From Meishania litoralis (GTDB taxonomy: Bacteria > Bacteroidota > Bacteroidia > Flavobacteriales > Flavobacteriaceae): DNA of 64,000 bases. The notes under the pieces are model-generated. The model made no database searches, was not told where the DNA came from, and worked only from the letters and a program-made list of their open reading frames with translations. The stretch spans positions 868,001 to 932,000 of the forward strand of contig NZ_JBHFPV010000002.1 in NCBI RefSeq assembly GCF_042611095.1, written 5' to 3'. Positions 50,345 to 59,097 of the stretch are shown in pieces (position 1 is the stretch's first letter; each line of letters opens with the position of its first letter). The position numbers and the translations under genes were made by a program.

Positions 50345-51424
50345 ATGAAAGCTAAGGCTTTAATTTATTGTGAGAATGAATTTGGCCGTATAGACGGTAA
50401 AGTGGCCAATGGACTTGTTCGGCAATCGGAGACCTATGATATTGTTGGGGTCATTGACAGTTCGAAGGCTGGTCAGGACGCTGGAGAATATCTTGATGGT
50501 GTAAAAAATGGCATTCCCATTTTCGAAAGTATAGCACTTGCCTTAGAAGAATTGAGCATTCTTCCGAAATATTTTATCTACGGTATCGCCCCACTGGCTT
50601 CCTTTTTAAACGATGAACAACAAGAAATTATTTTTACCGCCATGAAAAGTGGGATGAATATCGTTAATGGTCTTCCTGAATTTTTTAACGAGAATACCCA
50701 ATTTACCCGTATGGCCCGCAATTATGGAGTAACTATACTGGATGTTAGAAAACCGCCAAAGCGGGAAGACCTCCATAATTTTTCGGGACGCATTCAAGAG
50801 GTAAAGGTTCCGATAATTACGGTAATGGGCACTGATTGTGCGGTTGGTAAAAGAACCACCGCATTGGCATTGGTGGAAGCCTTACGCAATGAAGGTCTGA
50901 ACGCCGTCTTTGTGACCACCGGTCAGACAGGCTTGCTCCAAGGCTCTAAATACGGAGTGGCTATAGATGTTTTGACATCAGGATTTGCTACCGGCGAAGT
51001 TGAAAACGCCATCTTAAATGCCTATGAGCAAGAAGGACCTGACATCATCGTTGTTGAGGGACAGGGAGCATTAAGCCATCCCGCATTTACTTCCTCAAGT
51101 GCCATAATTCGTGGGGCAGCGCCTGATGCAATAATCATACAGCATCCACCTAAGCGAAAGAGTTATTGTGACTATCCCAAAATTCCAATGCTGGGCTTGG
51201 TAGAAGAGATTGAAATGATAGAAATATTCTCTAAATCAAAGGTGATAGCCATCACCATTAACCATGAAAAAATGACTGCTGTTGAAGTGAACCAAATCAT
51301 AGAGCAGTACGAATCAGAATATAATCTACCTGTTTCGGATGTCCTTATACATGGATGCGATAAACTGGTAAAGGAATTGGTCAAAACATTTCCAGAGTTA
51401 AAGAGAGAGTCGGTGTTGGTTTGA
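50345..51424 (+). CDS. DUF1611 P-loop protein (DgcN-like)
   Basis: 359 residues. A Rossmann-like N-terminal half (ALIYCENEFGRIDGKVANGL) and a P-loop half with VMGTDCAVGKRTTALAL (Walker A, near 160-176), then VFVTTGQTGLLQG and IIVVEGQGALSHPAF. This is the DUF1611 family, including DgcN, which with DgcA degrades D-glutamate and related D-amino acids in marine bacteria. It overlaps the racemase gene by four bases, so translation is coupled. Confidence 0.85.
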   Translation: MKAKALIYCENEFGRIDGKVANGLVRQSETYDIVGVIDSSKAGQDAGEYLDGVKNGIPIFESIALALEELSILPKYFIYGIAPLASFLNDEQQEIIFTAMKSGMNIVNGLPEFFNENTQFTRMARNYGVTILDVRKPPKREDLHNFSGRIQEVKVPIITVMGTDCAVGKRTTALALVEALRNEGLNAVFVTTGQTGLLQGSKYGVAIDVLTSGFATGEVENAILNAYEQEGPDIIVVEGQGALSHPAFTSSSAIIRGAAPDAIIIQHPPKRKSYCDYPKIPMLGLVEEIEMIEIFSKSKVIAITINHEKMTAVEVNQIIEQYESEYNLPVSDVLIHGCDKLVKELVKTFPELKRESVLV

Positions 51425-52506
51425 ATCTTCCTAGGATAGATATAGATTTAGGAAAGATTGCCCATAACGTACAACAGTTGAAAACGCTTTATGGTTCTAA
51501 GGGAATCAATGTAGTAGGAGTAACCAAAGTGATCGGGGGCAATCCAATAATTGCCGACATCTTGGTCAAAAATGGTATTGAAATTCTGGCAGACTCTAGA
51601 ATTTCGAATATTATAAAAATGCGCAAAGCGGGTATTCGGGCGCAATATCTGTTACTCAGGACACCTGCGCTCAGTCAGGTAGAAGCCGTGGTTATCCATA
51701 CGCACATAAGTTTAAACTCTGAATTAACTGTTCTAAAAAAACTTTCGGAATATGCCTTAAGAAACCATATCATACATAAGGTTGTTCTTATGGTGGAACT
51801 TGGGGACTTACGGGAAGGAATCATGCCTTCGGAAATGAATGCCATGGTAAAAGAGGTCCTAAACTTGGAAGGCCTGGTCTTGGTAGGTATAGGAACGAAT
51901 CTTGCATGCTTTGGCGGAATAAGCCCTGATGCAGACAAAATGAACGAGTTGTCCTCAATAGCGATTCGTTTGGAAGAAAAATTCAAAATTACCTTGGCAA
52001 TGATCTCCGGCGGAAACTCTGCAAATTACAACTGGTTTACATCTTCAAAAGATGTGGGCAGAATAAATAGCTTACGATTGGGTGAATCCATTTTTTTAGG
52101 TAGGGAAGCACTTCGTAGAAAACAAATACCAGGACTTTTCACTGATATCTTTACTTTACTTGCCGAGGTTATCGAAGCAAAACGAAAACCATCACAACCC
52201 TATGGGGAGGTATATCAAAATGCGAATGGTGATATCCCAAAGTTTGAGAACGAAGGCTTAATGGATAGGGCCGTTCTCGCGATTGGAATGCAGGACGTCA
52301 TCGTTTCAGGAATTACTCCAAAACAAAAAATAACTGTGCTCGGCGCTAGTAGTGATCACATGTTGATAGATAATACCGAAACAAGTTTAAAAGTGGGGGA
52401 TACCGTAGCTTTCGACCTCAATTATTGTGCGCTATTAAGGGCATTTAGCACCCCAAACATTTCAAAAAACACGATCAACCTATATGAATGTGCAAGCATA
52501 CTGTGA
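51421..52506 (+). CDS. Alanine/ornithine racemase-family PLP protein
   Basis: 361 residues; start TTG at 51421 overlapping the previous stop as TTGA. N-terminal PLP barrel: PRIDIDLGKIAHNVQQL, catalytic Lys in VVGVTKVIGG (about 38), and GNSANYNWF, typical of the YhfX/ornithine racemase branch, with a second barrel domain. It would racemise the amino acid released by the dipeptidase or processed by the DUF1611 protein. Overlaps the next gene by 23 bp. Confidence 0.86.
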   Translation: MNLPRIDIDLGKIAHNVQQLKTLYGSKGINVVGVTKVIGGNPIIADILVKNGIEILADSRISNIIKMRKAGIRAQYLLLRTPALSQVEAVVIHTHISLNSELTVLKKLSEYALRNHIIHKVVLMVELGDLREGIMPSEMNAMVKEVLNLEGLVLVGIGTNLACFGGISPDADKMNELSSIAIRLEEKFKITLAMISGGNSANYNWFTSSKDVGRINSLRLGESIFLGREALRRKQIPGLFTDIFTLLAEVIEAKRKPSQPYGEVYQNANGDIPKFENEGLMDRAVLAIGMQDVIVSGITPKQKITVLGASSDHMLIDNTETSLKVGDTVAFDLNYCALLRAFSTPNISKNTINLYECASIL

Positions 52507-53158
52507 CGCGGTGGAGACAAAAGACCTTCGGCATAAACTTTTAGTCCCCTCCATTTGGATTCGAGAAAACCACTCACAACTGGTGAGTTTGATGGACACG
52601 AATTTTAATTTGATTTTTGAACCATCAATTTTGAAAAACTATCAATACTTGGTCCGAGAAGCTATTATTGAAAAAATAGGCCGGATAAGCAAAGTATTGG
52701 ACAAGCAAGATAAAATTCTGATCATTCGCTCCGCTTGGAGGTCTTTTGAACATCAGCGACTTCTTTGGGAGACTACATTTGCTTCCTTTAAAAAAAAACA
52801 TCCAGAAAAATCGGATGGCGATATTAAACAGATTATTAGTTATTTCATCGCGCCCCCTACAAAGTCAATGCATGTGACCGGTGGAGCAGTGGACGCTTTG
52901 ATTTATGATAAGATCGAAGATTGTGTAATGAATTTTGGCACCAACAAAGGATTGGAGATTGATCTTTCAAAAAAGTGCTATCCCTACTATCCGAATATTA
53001 GCCCCGAAGCGAAGAAAAATAGAGCCCTGCTGATCAATTTATTTGAAGATGAAGATTTTGTATGTGACCTAAAGGAGTATTGGCATTTTGATTATGGCAA
53101 TACTATTTGGGCCATTGAAAAAGACAAGGAGTTTGCCATTTATGGCCCCATTACCTAA
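52484..53158 (+). CDS. D-Ala-D-Ala dipeptidase, VanX type (M15), no signal peptide
   Basis: 224 residues. VanX motifs SMHVTGGAVDALIYD (His and Asp ligands) and EYWHFDYG (Glu base, His ligand). No signal peptide, so unlike the lipoprotein copy at 30721 it is cytoplasmic. It completes the set: DUF1611, racemase and dipeptidase, which together would split wall-derived D-amino acid dipeptides and funnel the D-amino acids into metabolism. Confidence 0.9.
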   Translation: MNVQAYCDAVETKDLRHKLLVPSIWIRENHSQLVSLMDTNFNLIFEPSILKNYQYLVREAIIEKIGRISKVLDKQDKILIIRSAWRSFEHQRLLWETTFASFKKKHPEKSDGDIKQIISYFIAPPTKSMHVTGGAVDALIYDKIEDCVMNFGTNKGLEIDLSKKCYPYYPNISPEAKKNRALLINLFEDEDFVCDLKEYWHFDYGNTIWAIEKDKEFAIYGPIT

Positions 53159-53212
53159 TTGTGCCTATGAGCATACTGAAAAATGGATATGTTGGACAAA
53201 AAGGCATTCCAT

Positions 53213-53237
53213 AAAAAAAGGGCTTTCGCCCCTTTTT
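53213..53237 (+). terminator. Rho-independent terminator
   Basis: AAAAAAAGGGC-TTTC-GCCCCTTTTT just past the dipeptidase stop, ending the operon. Confidence 0.8.
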
Positions 53238-53856
53238 AATATTTCTGATCCTTAAGAAAACCGTATTAATTTTATGGCAGTATGCCTTCGGTGATTTTTC
53301 CAGCTATCATGGCGGGACAATGGCCTGTCAATAACAATGTTACCGTCTCCAGTTCCTTTTTTTGTCTGCTTCATTATTCCTTCTCTATTTACTTGTTGTG
53401 ATGGGTGCAATACGCATCCTTATCTACACATATTATAAGACGTAAAGATAGTCTAAATGTTACATGATTAGGGTAAGTTTAACACGATACTAGGATAGAT
53501 AAAATGGGAGACATTGGTTATTTAAGGATTTGTAATTACCATTCTGCTCGTCTGCCGACAATACCCTTCAAAGGCCCATAATGCCATATAGTTGTTAAAC
53601 ATTCCTAGAACGCCTTGTTGAAGCCTAAAAGGCCCTTCGGATCTAAAAAAGTCTTCCGCTAAGGGCGAATGGCCCAATGCTTTCTTTTGTACCGAAATCA
53701 CCTCTTTTTTAGAGCACCAAAATTTTAATCAGCCAGACTCAAGACGAATAGCGTCATATCTCCACTTTACAATGTGTGATTTATGTAAGATTGTCTTGGA
53801 TTAGTACAATATACTTGGATACGTGAAATCCTATCTTTATAATAAACCTGATTACT
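53238..53856. other. Gene-poor stretch 53238-53856
   Basis: About 620 bp, AT-rich. Only short frames appear; a 40-codon minus-strand ORF (53252-53374) and a possible decayed minus-strand frame around 53520-53720 have no support. A -7-like TATCTTTA (53832-53839) lies before the prohibitin start. Confidence 0.4.
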
Positions 53857-54702
53857 ATGGTTAATGACCCTATGGGCGAAATAAAGAACGTACTGAAAAA
53901 AGGTCAAAGGAGAAATCTGATTGTTATTGCCGTATTGGCGATATTGCTTTTTGCATTTAAACCATGGGTTCAAATTGGTGCGGGTGAGCGAGGAGTTGTC
54001 CAGAATTTTGGCGCCGTACAGGACAAGGTGTTGAATGAGGGAATCCATTTCAAAATACCAATAGTGCAGACCGTCATATTTATGGACGTAAAAATTCAAA
54101 AGGCAATGACCGATGCGGCATCATCTTCATCTGATTTGCAGGATGTGGATTTATCCGTGGCCCTCAATTATCACATCATACCAGATAAGGCCAATTTGGT
54201 TTATCAAACTATAGGTGTGGAATTCAAAGAGCGTATTATTGACCCCGCCATTCAGGAAGTAATGAAAGCGGTGTCTGCCAGATATACTGCGGAGGAATTG
54301 ATTACCAAGAGGCCGGCTGTCAGCACCGAGATGCAACAAGCGCTCACTTCTAGATTGCTGGCATCGAACATAGCGGTTGACGCCTTTTCGATTATCTCAT
54401 TTAGTTTTTCCCAAACCTTTACCGATGCCATTGAGGCAAAACAAACCGCAGAGCAAAATGCACTAAAGGCAAAAAGGGACTTGGATAGGATAAAGGTAGA
54501 AGCAGAGCAGACCATTGCCGCGGCAACGGCCGAAGCTGAAGCATTACGGTTACAAAAAATGAATATTTCACCCGATCTTATCGAACTCAGGAAGATAGAG
54601 GCAAATCTTAAGGCTATAGAAAAATGGAACGGGATTTTACCTGAGGTAACGGGTGCAGGCGCAATTCCATTTATTGGAGTAGGCGATGCAATTAATAACT
54701 AA
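53857..54702 (+). CDS. Prohibitin/SPFH (Band 7) family membrane protein
   Basis: 281 residues. One N-terminal membrane helix (about 20-36), the Band 7 domain (IGAGERGVVQNFGAVQDKVL to about 205) and a long charged coiled-coil (LKAKRDLDRIKVEAEQ...). These proteins form large ring assemblies in the inner membrane and stabilise proteases or membrane domains. The overlapping gene behind (54702) encodes a small membrane protein that may be its partner. Confidence 0.93.
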   Translation: MVNDPMGEIKNVLKKGQRRNLIVIAVLAILLFAFKPWVQIGAGERGVVQNFGAVQDKVLNEGIHFKIPIVQTVIFMDVKIQKAMTDAASSSSDLQDVDLSVALNYHIIPDKANLVYQTIGVEFKERIIDPAIQEVMKAVSARYTAEELITKRPAVSTEMQQALTSRLLASNIAVDAFSIISFSFSQTFTDAIEAKQTAEQNALKAKRDLDRIKVEAEQTIAAATAEAEALRLQKMNISPDLIELRKIEANLKAIEKWNGILPEVTGAGAIPFIGVGDAINN

Positions 54703-55031
54703 TGATGGGAATATCTGGGGATTTGGATGCAGGATCCATGATTACGATGCTATTGTTTATTCACTTGACGGTGGGCATTATTAGAGGGCTATATAGATAT
54801 CATATGATTGAAAAATACCATTATAATTACTATGGCGACCCTCCCATGAATTTTTTGCGTAAACTAGCACACAATGGGTTGAATCGCGTTTTTAGCACAA
54901 CAACTCTTCTTATTTCAGCTTTGCTGGCCATTATGGCATTTTTATTCTTTAATGTATTAATGAATGGCTTAACAACAAAAGGAAGCAACCATGGGATTCA
55001 ATTATTATTGGGTACTAAATGCTATCTGTAA
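54702..55031 (+). CDS. Small two-helix membrane protein
   Basis: 109 residues; ATG overlaps the prohibitin stop (TAATGATG), so the two are translationally coupled. Helices about 12-28 and 65-87; between them YRYHMIEKYHYNYYGDPPMNF, rich in Tyr/His. Family not recognised; perhaps a regulatory subunit of the prohibitin ring. Confidence 0.6.
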   Translation: MMGISGDLDAGSMITMLLFIHLTVGIIRGLYRYHMIEKYHYNYYGDPPMNFLRKLAHNGLNRVFSTTTLLISALLAIMAFLFFNVLMNGLTTKGSNHGIQLLLGTKCYL

Positions 55032-55189
55032 AAATGCCACAACACATAAGGTTAAAAACAGTGTTTTTATCGATTCAACTATTAGTAAGACTTAAAACCT
55101 CTGAACTTCGCGATATATGGTAAAATAGTTGATGCATCCACCATAGTTAGCACTGAAAATTTCGGTTAATGCCCCAAACTACGGAAACA

Positions 55190-55534
55190 TCACTCTTGAA
55201 GGTGTTGTCCTGACATAAGCTTTTGTAAGCGTATCAAAGTGGATATTTCCTTGCCATCATCTTCCCAAACCTCAACATGCTCAATAAACGAGATTATAAA
55301 ATTTTCCCCAATGTGTTTATCCTCATGTAGTGGATACTTTTCAAGGATAACAGATAGAATCTCATCAAAGACAACTATTTCTTCCATAGCCAATGCTGTT
55401 TTGCCACAAAACGAATACCCATCCTCAACACACCCAAGAAAGACCCCTTCTATTTCATTTATTTGGCTTATTCCTTGGGAAGGGGCGATGGCCAATGGGA
55501 TAAGAGATATAAAGAATAGCATTGTACGTATCAT
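55190..55534 (-). CDS. Hypothetical secreted small protein
   Basis: 114 residues with a signal peptide (MIRTMLFFISLIPLAIAPSQGIS) and a mature acidic part with two cysteines (GCVEDGYSFCGKTA) that may form a disulfide. No family recognised. Convergent with the preceding genes, divergent from nothing obvious. Confidence 0.55.
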   Translation of the reverse strand: MIRTMLFFISLIPLAIAPSQGISQINEIEGVFLGCVEDGYSFCGKTALAMEEIVVFDEILSVILEKYPLHEDKHIGENFIISFIEHVEVWEDDGKEISTLIRLQKLMSGQHLQE

Positions 55535-55666
55535 TATCTTAATGTCTTTAAAAGGTAGTTTAACTGTTCGTTTTATGGGATGGAACGATACCTTAATTTT
55601 ATATGTCCAGGGCGTTGTTGACCAAAAACAGTTAGTTATGCAACTGGTTGGCCGTTGGTATCCTGT

Positions 55667-56746
55667 TTACATTTTAGTATCACCATAATTTGGATGGGGT
55701 TTTGGTATTACATTTTTATCATCCCCAATTATTTCTCGGACATCAATTTCAATTCCCCTTGAAATTGTAGTAATCGGGACGTCATTTCTGGTCCCTTCAA
55801 AAGGGTTTTCCGACACATCACCTACCTTTTCCATAAGCATGAACACCCATGATATAACAACACTGATCGGAACGGTCATCCAAACAAAGTTCTCAACAAT
55901 TAGGCGATTCATAAAATATCTATTTTCATCATTGGCCAAATTGAGTCCGATTTCATGAAATTCATGCATCAATCCAAACGGTAGGAGAATCATGAAAATC
56001 CATAGAAAAAACAAGTTTAGCGTCGCAAATTGCCTTGGGTATGGAAAGTTTTTGATTCTTTCGACCTTACCTTGTAAGGTAAATAGTTCACCAATGATAT
56101 TGTTGAACTCCATGTGTCGGAAGTCATCAATCAATCCTTCTAATTTTAATTCTTTAAATTGCTTAGATTGCATATTGAGACACGCTGCTTGTTTATTTGT
56201 CATGCTCAGCACAAATTCTTTTTCATCTTCATTTAGATATCCATGAAGTTCTTCTTGTAGCGTCAGATCGTGTTCTCTTACTTCTATCATTTTCATGTGC
56301 TCTTTACTTGACTTACTACCCACAAGGGTTTCCCAAGGCTTTTTGATTCTAAGAGCGTATCTAAGAGAAGTCATCCAAGCTATATGGCGCATGATAATAA
56401 CTTTCTTTATATTAAAAAATTCTTCATCGGTTCTCTCCACTCTGACAAATTCATTGGTAATGAAGTCATTGGCCATAGTAGCCAATAATCTTGAAGTGTT
56501 TACGATACCTCCATATATCTTTCGGGCTTCCCAAAGTCTTTCGTAAGAAGCATTGTTTTTAAATCCGGTTATGAATGCGAGAGATGTGCCTATGAGTCCA
56601 ATGGGAAGCCAAGGCAGATATAACCATTTTAACCCAACCACATCATACAGTATCACCGGTACAATAGACATTAAGAAAAAAAAATAAATATATTTTCTCG
56701 TCAATAGGAGTACTATTTTTAAGGAGTAAACAGGTTTTAGATACAT
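55667..56746 (-). CDS. Bestrophin-like (UPF0187) anion channel
   Basis: 359 residues. N-terminal helices and the diagnostic SFRNNASYERLWEAR-type motif, here FKNNASYERLWEARK (near 65), conserved in bacterial bestrophins; later NPFEGTRNDVPITTISRGIEID, typical of the family end. Forms homopentameric chloride or cation channels in the inner membrane. No neighbour suggests a specialised role; salt or osmotic stress is plausible for a marine strain. Confidence 0.9.
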   Translation of the reverse strand: MYLKPVYSLKIVLLLTRKYIYFFFLMSIVPVILYDVVGLKWLYLPWLPIGLIGTSLAFITGFKNNASYERLWEARKIYGGIVNTSRLLATMANDFITNEFVRVERTDEEFFNIKKVIIMRHIAWMTSLRYALRIKKPWETLVGSKSSKEHMKMIEVREHDLTLQEELHGYLNEDEKEFVLSMTNKQAACLNMQSKQFKELKLEGLIDDFRHMEFNNIIGELFTLQGKVERIKNFPYPRQFATLNLFFLWIFMILLPFGLMHEFHEIGLNLANDENRYFMNRLIVENFVWMTVPISVVISWVFMLMEKVGDVSENPFEGTRNDVPITTISRGIEIDVREIIGDDKNVIPKPHPNYGDTKM

Positions 56747-57060
56747 ACTCTATTTATATTTACAGCTAAGCGGATGTGAACTTTGACTACATGATCACTA
56801 TGTACGCGAATGATTTGACACTATGATTCTACCGTGCATCAAGCTCGATTAAAACGCTCAATCGGTGGTCGTCAATTTAGAAAATATCGTGTTCTTTTTA
56901 TATGACTGGATAGGACTTCATACTGAATTTTGCTGTCGTGATTGAAATTTCTATGGTCATATTTCATCATATCCGACTTTGGGTTGTTATTTCAATATTA
57001 ACCAACCTTATTTTCAATTTCGAGCACTTCCATCCATACCAGTTTGGAGGTAATGACTTA
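56747..57060. other. Gene-poor stretch 56747-57060
   Basis: About 310 bp, AT-rich, upstream of the bestrophin start on its strand. No ORF, RNA or repeat could be supported. Confidence 0.4.
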
Positions 57061-57087
57061 AAAAGCCATCTTTAAAGATGGCTTTTT
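57061..57087 (-). terminator. Rho-independent terminator of the cold shock gene
   Basis: AAAAGCCATCTTT / AAAGATGGCTTTT perfect stem with essentially no extra loop bases, 24 bp past the cold shock protein stop. Confidence 0.8.
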
Positions 57088-57110
57088 CAAGGGTGTTGTA
57101 ACTACAGGTT

Positions 57111-57305
57111 TTAACCAATCAATTCAACATTTACCGCGTTCAAACCTTTCTCACCTCTTTCGACTGTGAATTTCACCTTATCATCTTCGCGGATTTTATC
57201 TACTAGACCACTTTGGTGTACAAAAACATCCTCATCGGAATCTACAGGTTTAATAAAACCAAATCCTTTGGCATTGTTGAAAAATTTTACTGTTCCTTCT
57301 TTCAT
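57111..57305 (-). CDS. Cold shock protein (CspA family)
   Basis: 64-residue OB-fold protein: GTVKFFNNAKGFGFI (RNP1-like) and EDVFVHQSGL (RNP2-like) are unmistakable. RNA chaperone induced in the cold or at stress. It precedes the desaturase gene on the same strand, a typical cold-response pairing. Confidence 0.96.
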   Translation of the reverse strand: MKEGTVKFFNNAKGFGFIKPVDSDEDVFVHQSGLVDKIREDDKVKFTVERGEKGLNAVNVELIG

Positions 57306-57360
57306 TACTTTATATTTATTGTTTGTTAATCTATTTAATGTTCGTTTGATTTAATAATGT

Positions 57361-58440
57361 TCATTGTTCTTTACTGTTCTTAAAATTTAGTTCCAATTGC
57401 ATAGGAATCGACTGTATCTTTCCCAACTTATGCAAAGTTTTGACATGGTCTTTGACAGCAGAGAGAAAGTTTACTTTTGTGTGATAGGGCATCCCATATT
57501 CCCTGGCAGTATCAGCAACGATACCGGATATTTTTTTGTAATGGACGTGACAGATATTAGGCAGCAGATGATGTTCTATCTGATAATTCAGTCCCCCTAT
57601 CAACCATGAAAAAAAACTGCTGTTTGGTGAAAAATTGGTGGTAGTGGCCAATTGGTGAGCGGACCAATCCCCTGCAACCATTCCATCATCATCAGGAAGT
57701 GGAAATTCTGTGTCTGGCATTATATGTGCCACCTGAAAAACAATACTGATCAGAAGACCAGTCACAAAGTGCATGCTAAGAAATGCCAGGATGATTATCC
57801 AGGGAGCCAGGGGTACCAGGAACAAAGGGATGACCAAGGCGTAGGTATAATAGAATAGCTTCCAAGCGGCTATCTTAATTAGCTCATTTCTAAATTCATT
57901 CTTTTTATCGAGAAACCCCATTTTTCGATAGCGGGCAAGCCGGATGAAATCTTTGGCGGTGACCCATGAAATTGTCGACAGACCATAAAAGAACCATACA
58001 TACAAATGTTGGAACCTGTGGAGCTTATTTTTTTTGGCGTGAGGTGAGAAACGTAGAAAGAAAGGTGCATTTATATCATCATCCGCTCCTTCTATATTGG
58101 TATAGGTATGGTGGAGTACATTGTGTTGTATTTTCCAAACGGTGGCATTTGCACCGATCAGGTTCATGGTGTAGCCCAAGTACTTGTTTACTTTTTGATG
58201 CTTGGAATAGGAGCCATGTATGGCATCATGCATGATGCCCATACCAATTCCCGCCATGCCAATTCCACTTGTGATGTACAGCACGAAAAGTAACCATTGA
58301 CTGGCCACAAGGCCAATATTTATAATAATCAGCGGAGCGAAGAAAAAGGTTAGCATTGCTATGGTCTTTGTGACCATGCTCTTGTTGGCATGCTTACTGA
58401 TGTTGTTTGTTTTGAAATAATGGTTCACCCTCTTTCTCAA
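57361..58440 (-). CDS. Acyl-lipid/fatty acid desaturase (linoleoyl-CoA desaturase-like)
   Basis: 359 residues with the three histidine boxes HDAIHGSY (about 90), HNVLHHTYTN (about 127) and QIEHHLLP (about 297) of front-end desaturases, plus four membrane helices. It introduces a double bond into membrane acyl chains with O2, keeping membranes fluid in the cold. It lacks the N-terminal cytochrome b5 domain of eukaryotic relatives and so needs a separate ferredoxin. Encoded upstream of the cold shock gene on the same strand. Confidence 0.92.
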   Translation of the reverse strand: MRKRVNHYFKTNNISKHANKSMVTKTIAMLTFFFAPLIIINIGLVASQWLLFVLYITSGIGMAGIGMGIMHDAIHGSYSKHQKVNKYLGYTMNLIGANATVWKIQHNVLHHTYTNIEGADDDINAPFFLRFSPHAKKNKLHRFQHLYVWFFYGLSTISWVTAKDFIRLARYRKMGFLDKKNEFRNELIKIAAWKLFYYTYALVIPLFLVPLAPWIIILAFLSMHFVTGLLISIVFQVAHIMPDTEFPLPDDDGMVAGDWSAHQLATTTNFSPNSSFFSWLIGGLNYQIEHHLLPNICHVHYKKISGIVADTAREYGMPYHTKVNFLSAVKDHVKTLHKLGKIQSIPMQLELNFKNSKEQ

Positions 58441-59097
58441 TGTCCTTGAGAAATCAGTGTTTGCTCTTTTTGAGAATTTCGGATTTTTGATACTGCTAGT
58501 AATTTTGTTTTGAATCCCTTCTAGCCTAAGACCTTAAGGATTATGTATAAGCATGAAAACCTTGAGCTACCAGGAGAAAATCTAATTGTGAAGACTTGTT
58601 GTATTGGAAAAACTGTATCCCAACCACAATCACTACCCTGCGTTTAGCTTAAAATGTTTTTTGCACTATTGCTTTAAAAAATGAAGAGAGCTGAAAATAA
58701 ATCGAGAATTGGGTAAGACTAAATGAATCTAGGCTTTCTGAATTTTAACTTCACAAAGATACCTGTAATTTGGGTAACATACCCCAATTATATGTTAAAT
58801 ACTGGTATTCATTATTTTAACCTATGTAATATAGGTAACTGACATAAGTTGGAATTGGATTTTTAGCATGCTTTTTGGGCGTTTCTACTCAAGGCCGTTT
58901 TATCAGACATATATGGCAAATCAAAAGGCCTATTCTCCGAATGTCCCAATTCTGGACTTTTTTATGTAGTTTCGTTAATTCATATTTTATCCGACACTTC
59001 CAACAAGGTGAAATGGCTAGATGTTTATCCCATCGACATATTTTCTACATATGTCAAAATTTTAGAATTTTATCGACATATTTAAAAAATACAACGG
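58441..59097. other. Gene-poor stretch 58441-59097 with two imperfect palindromes
   Basis: About 650 bp AT-rich. TTGGGTA-ACA-TACCCCAA (58770-58787) and ACCTAT-GTAAT-ATAGGT (58820-58836) lie 330-400 bp upstream of the desaturase. They share GGTA/TACC half-sites and may be a tandem operator for it. No other signals. Confidence 0.4.

Noticed and set aside
53252..53374. 40-codon minus-strand ORF next to the 53213-53237 terminator
   Set aside because: No start signal, operator or neighbour supports it; contains a GTAACATTGTTATT string that resembles but does not match the regulon operator.
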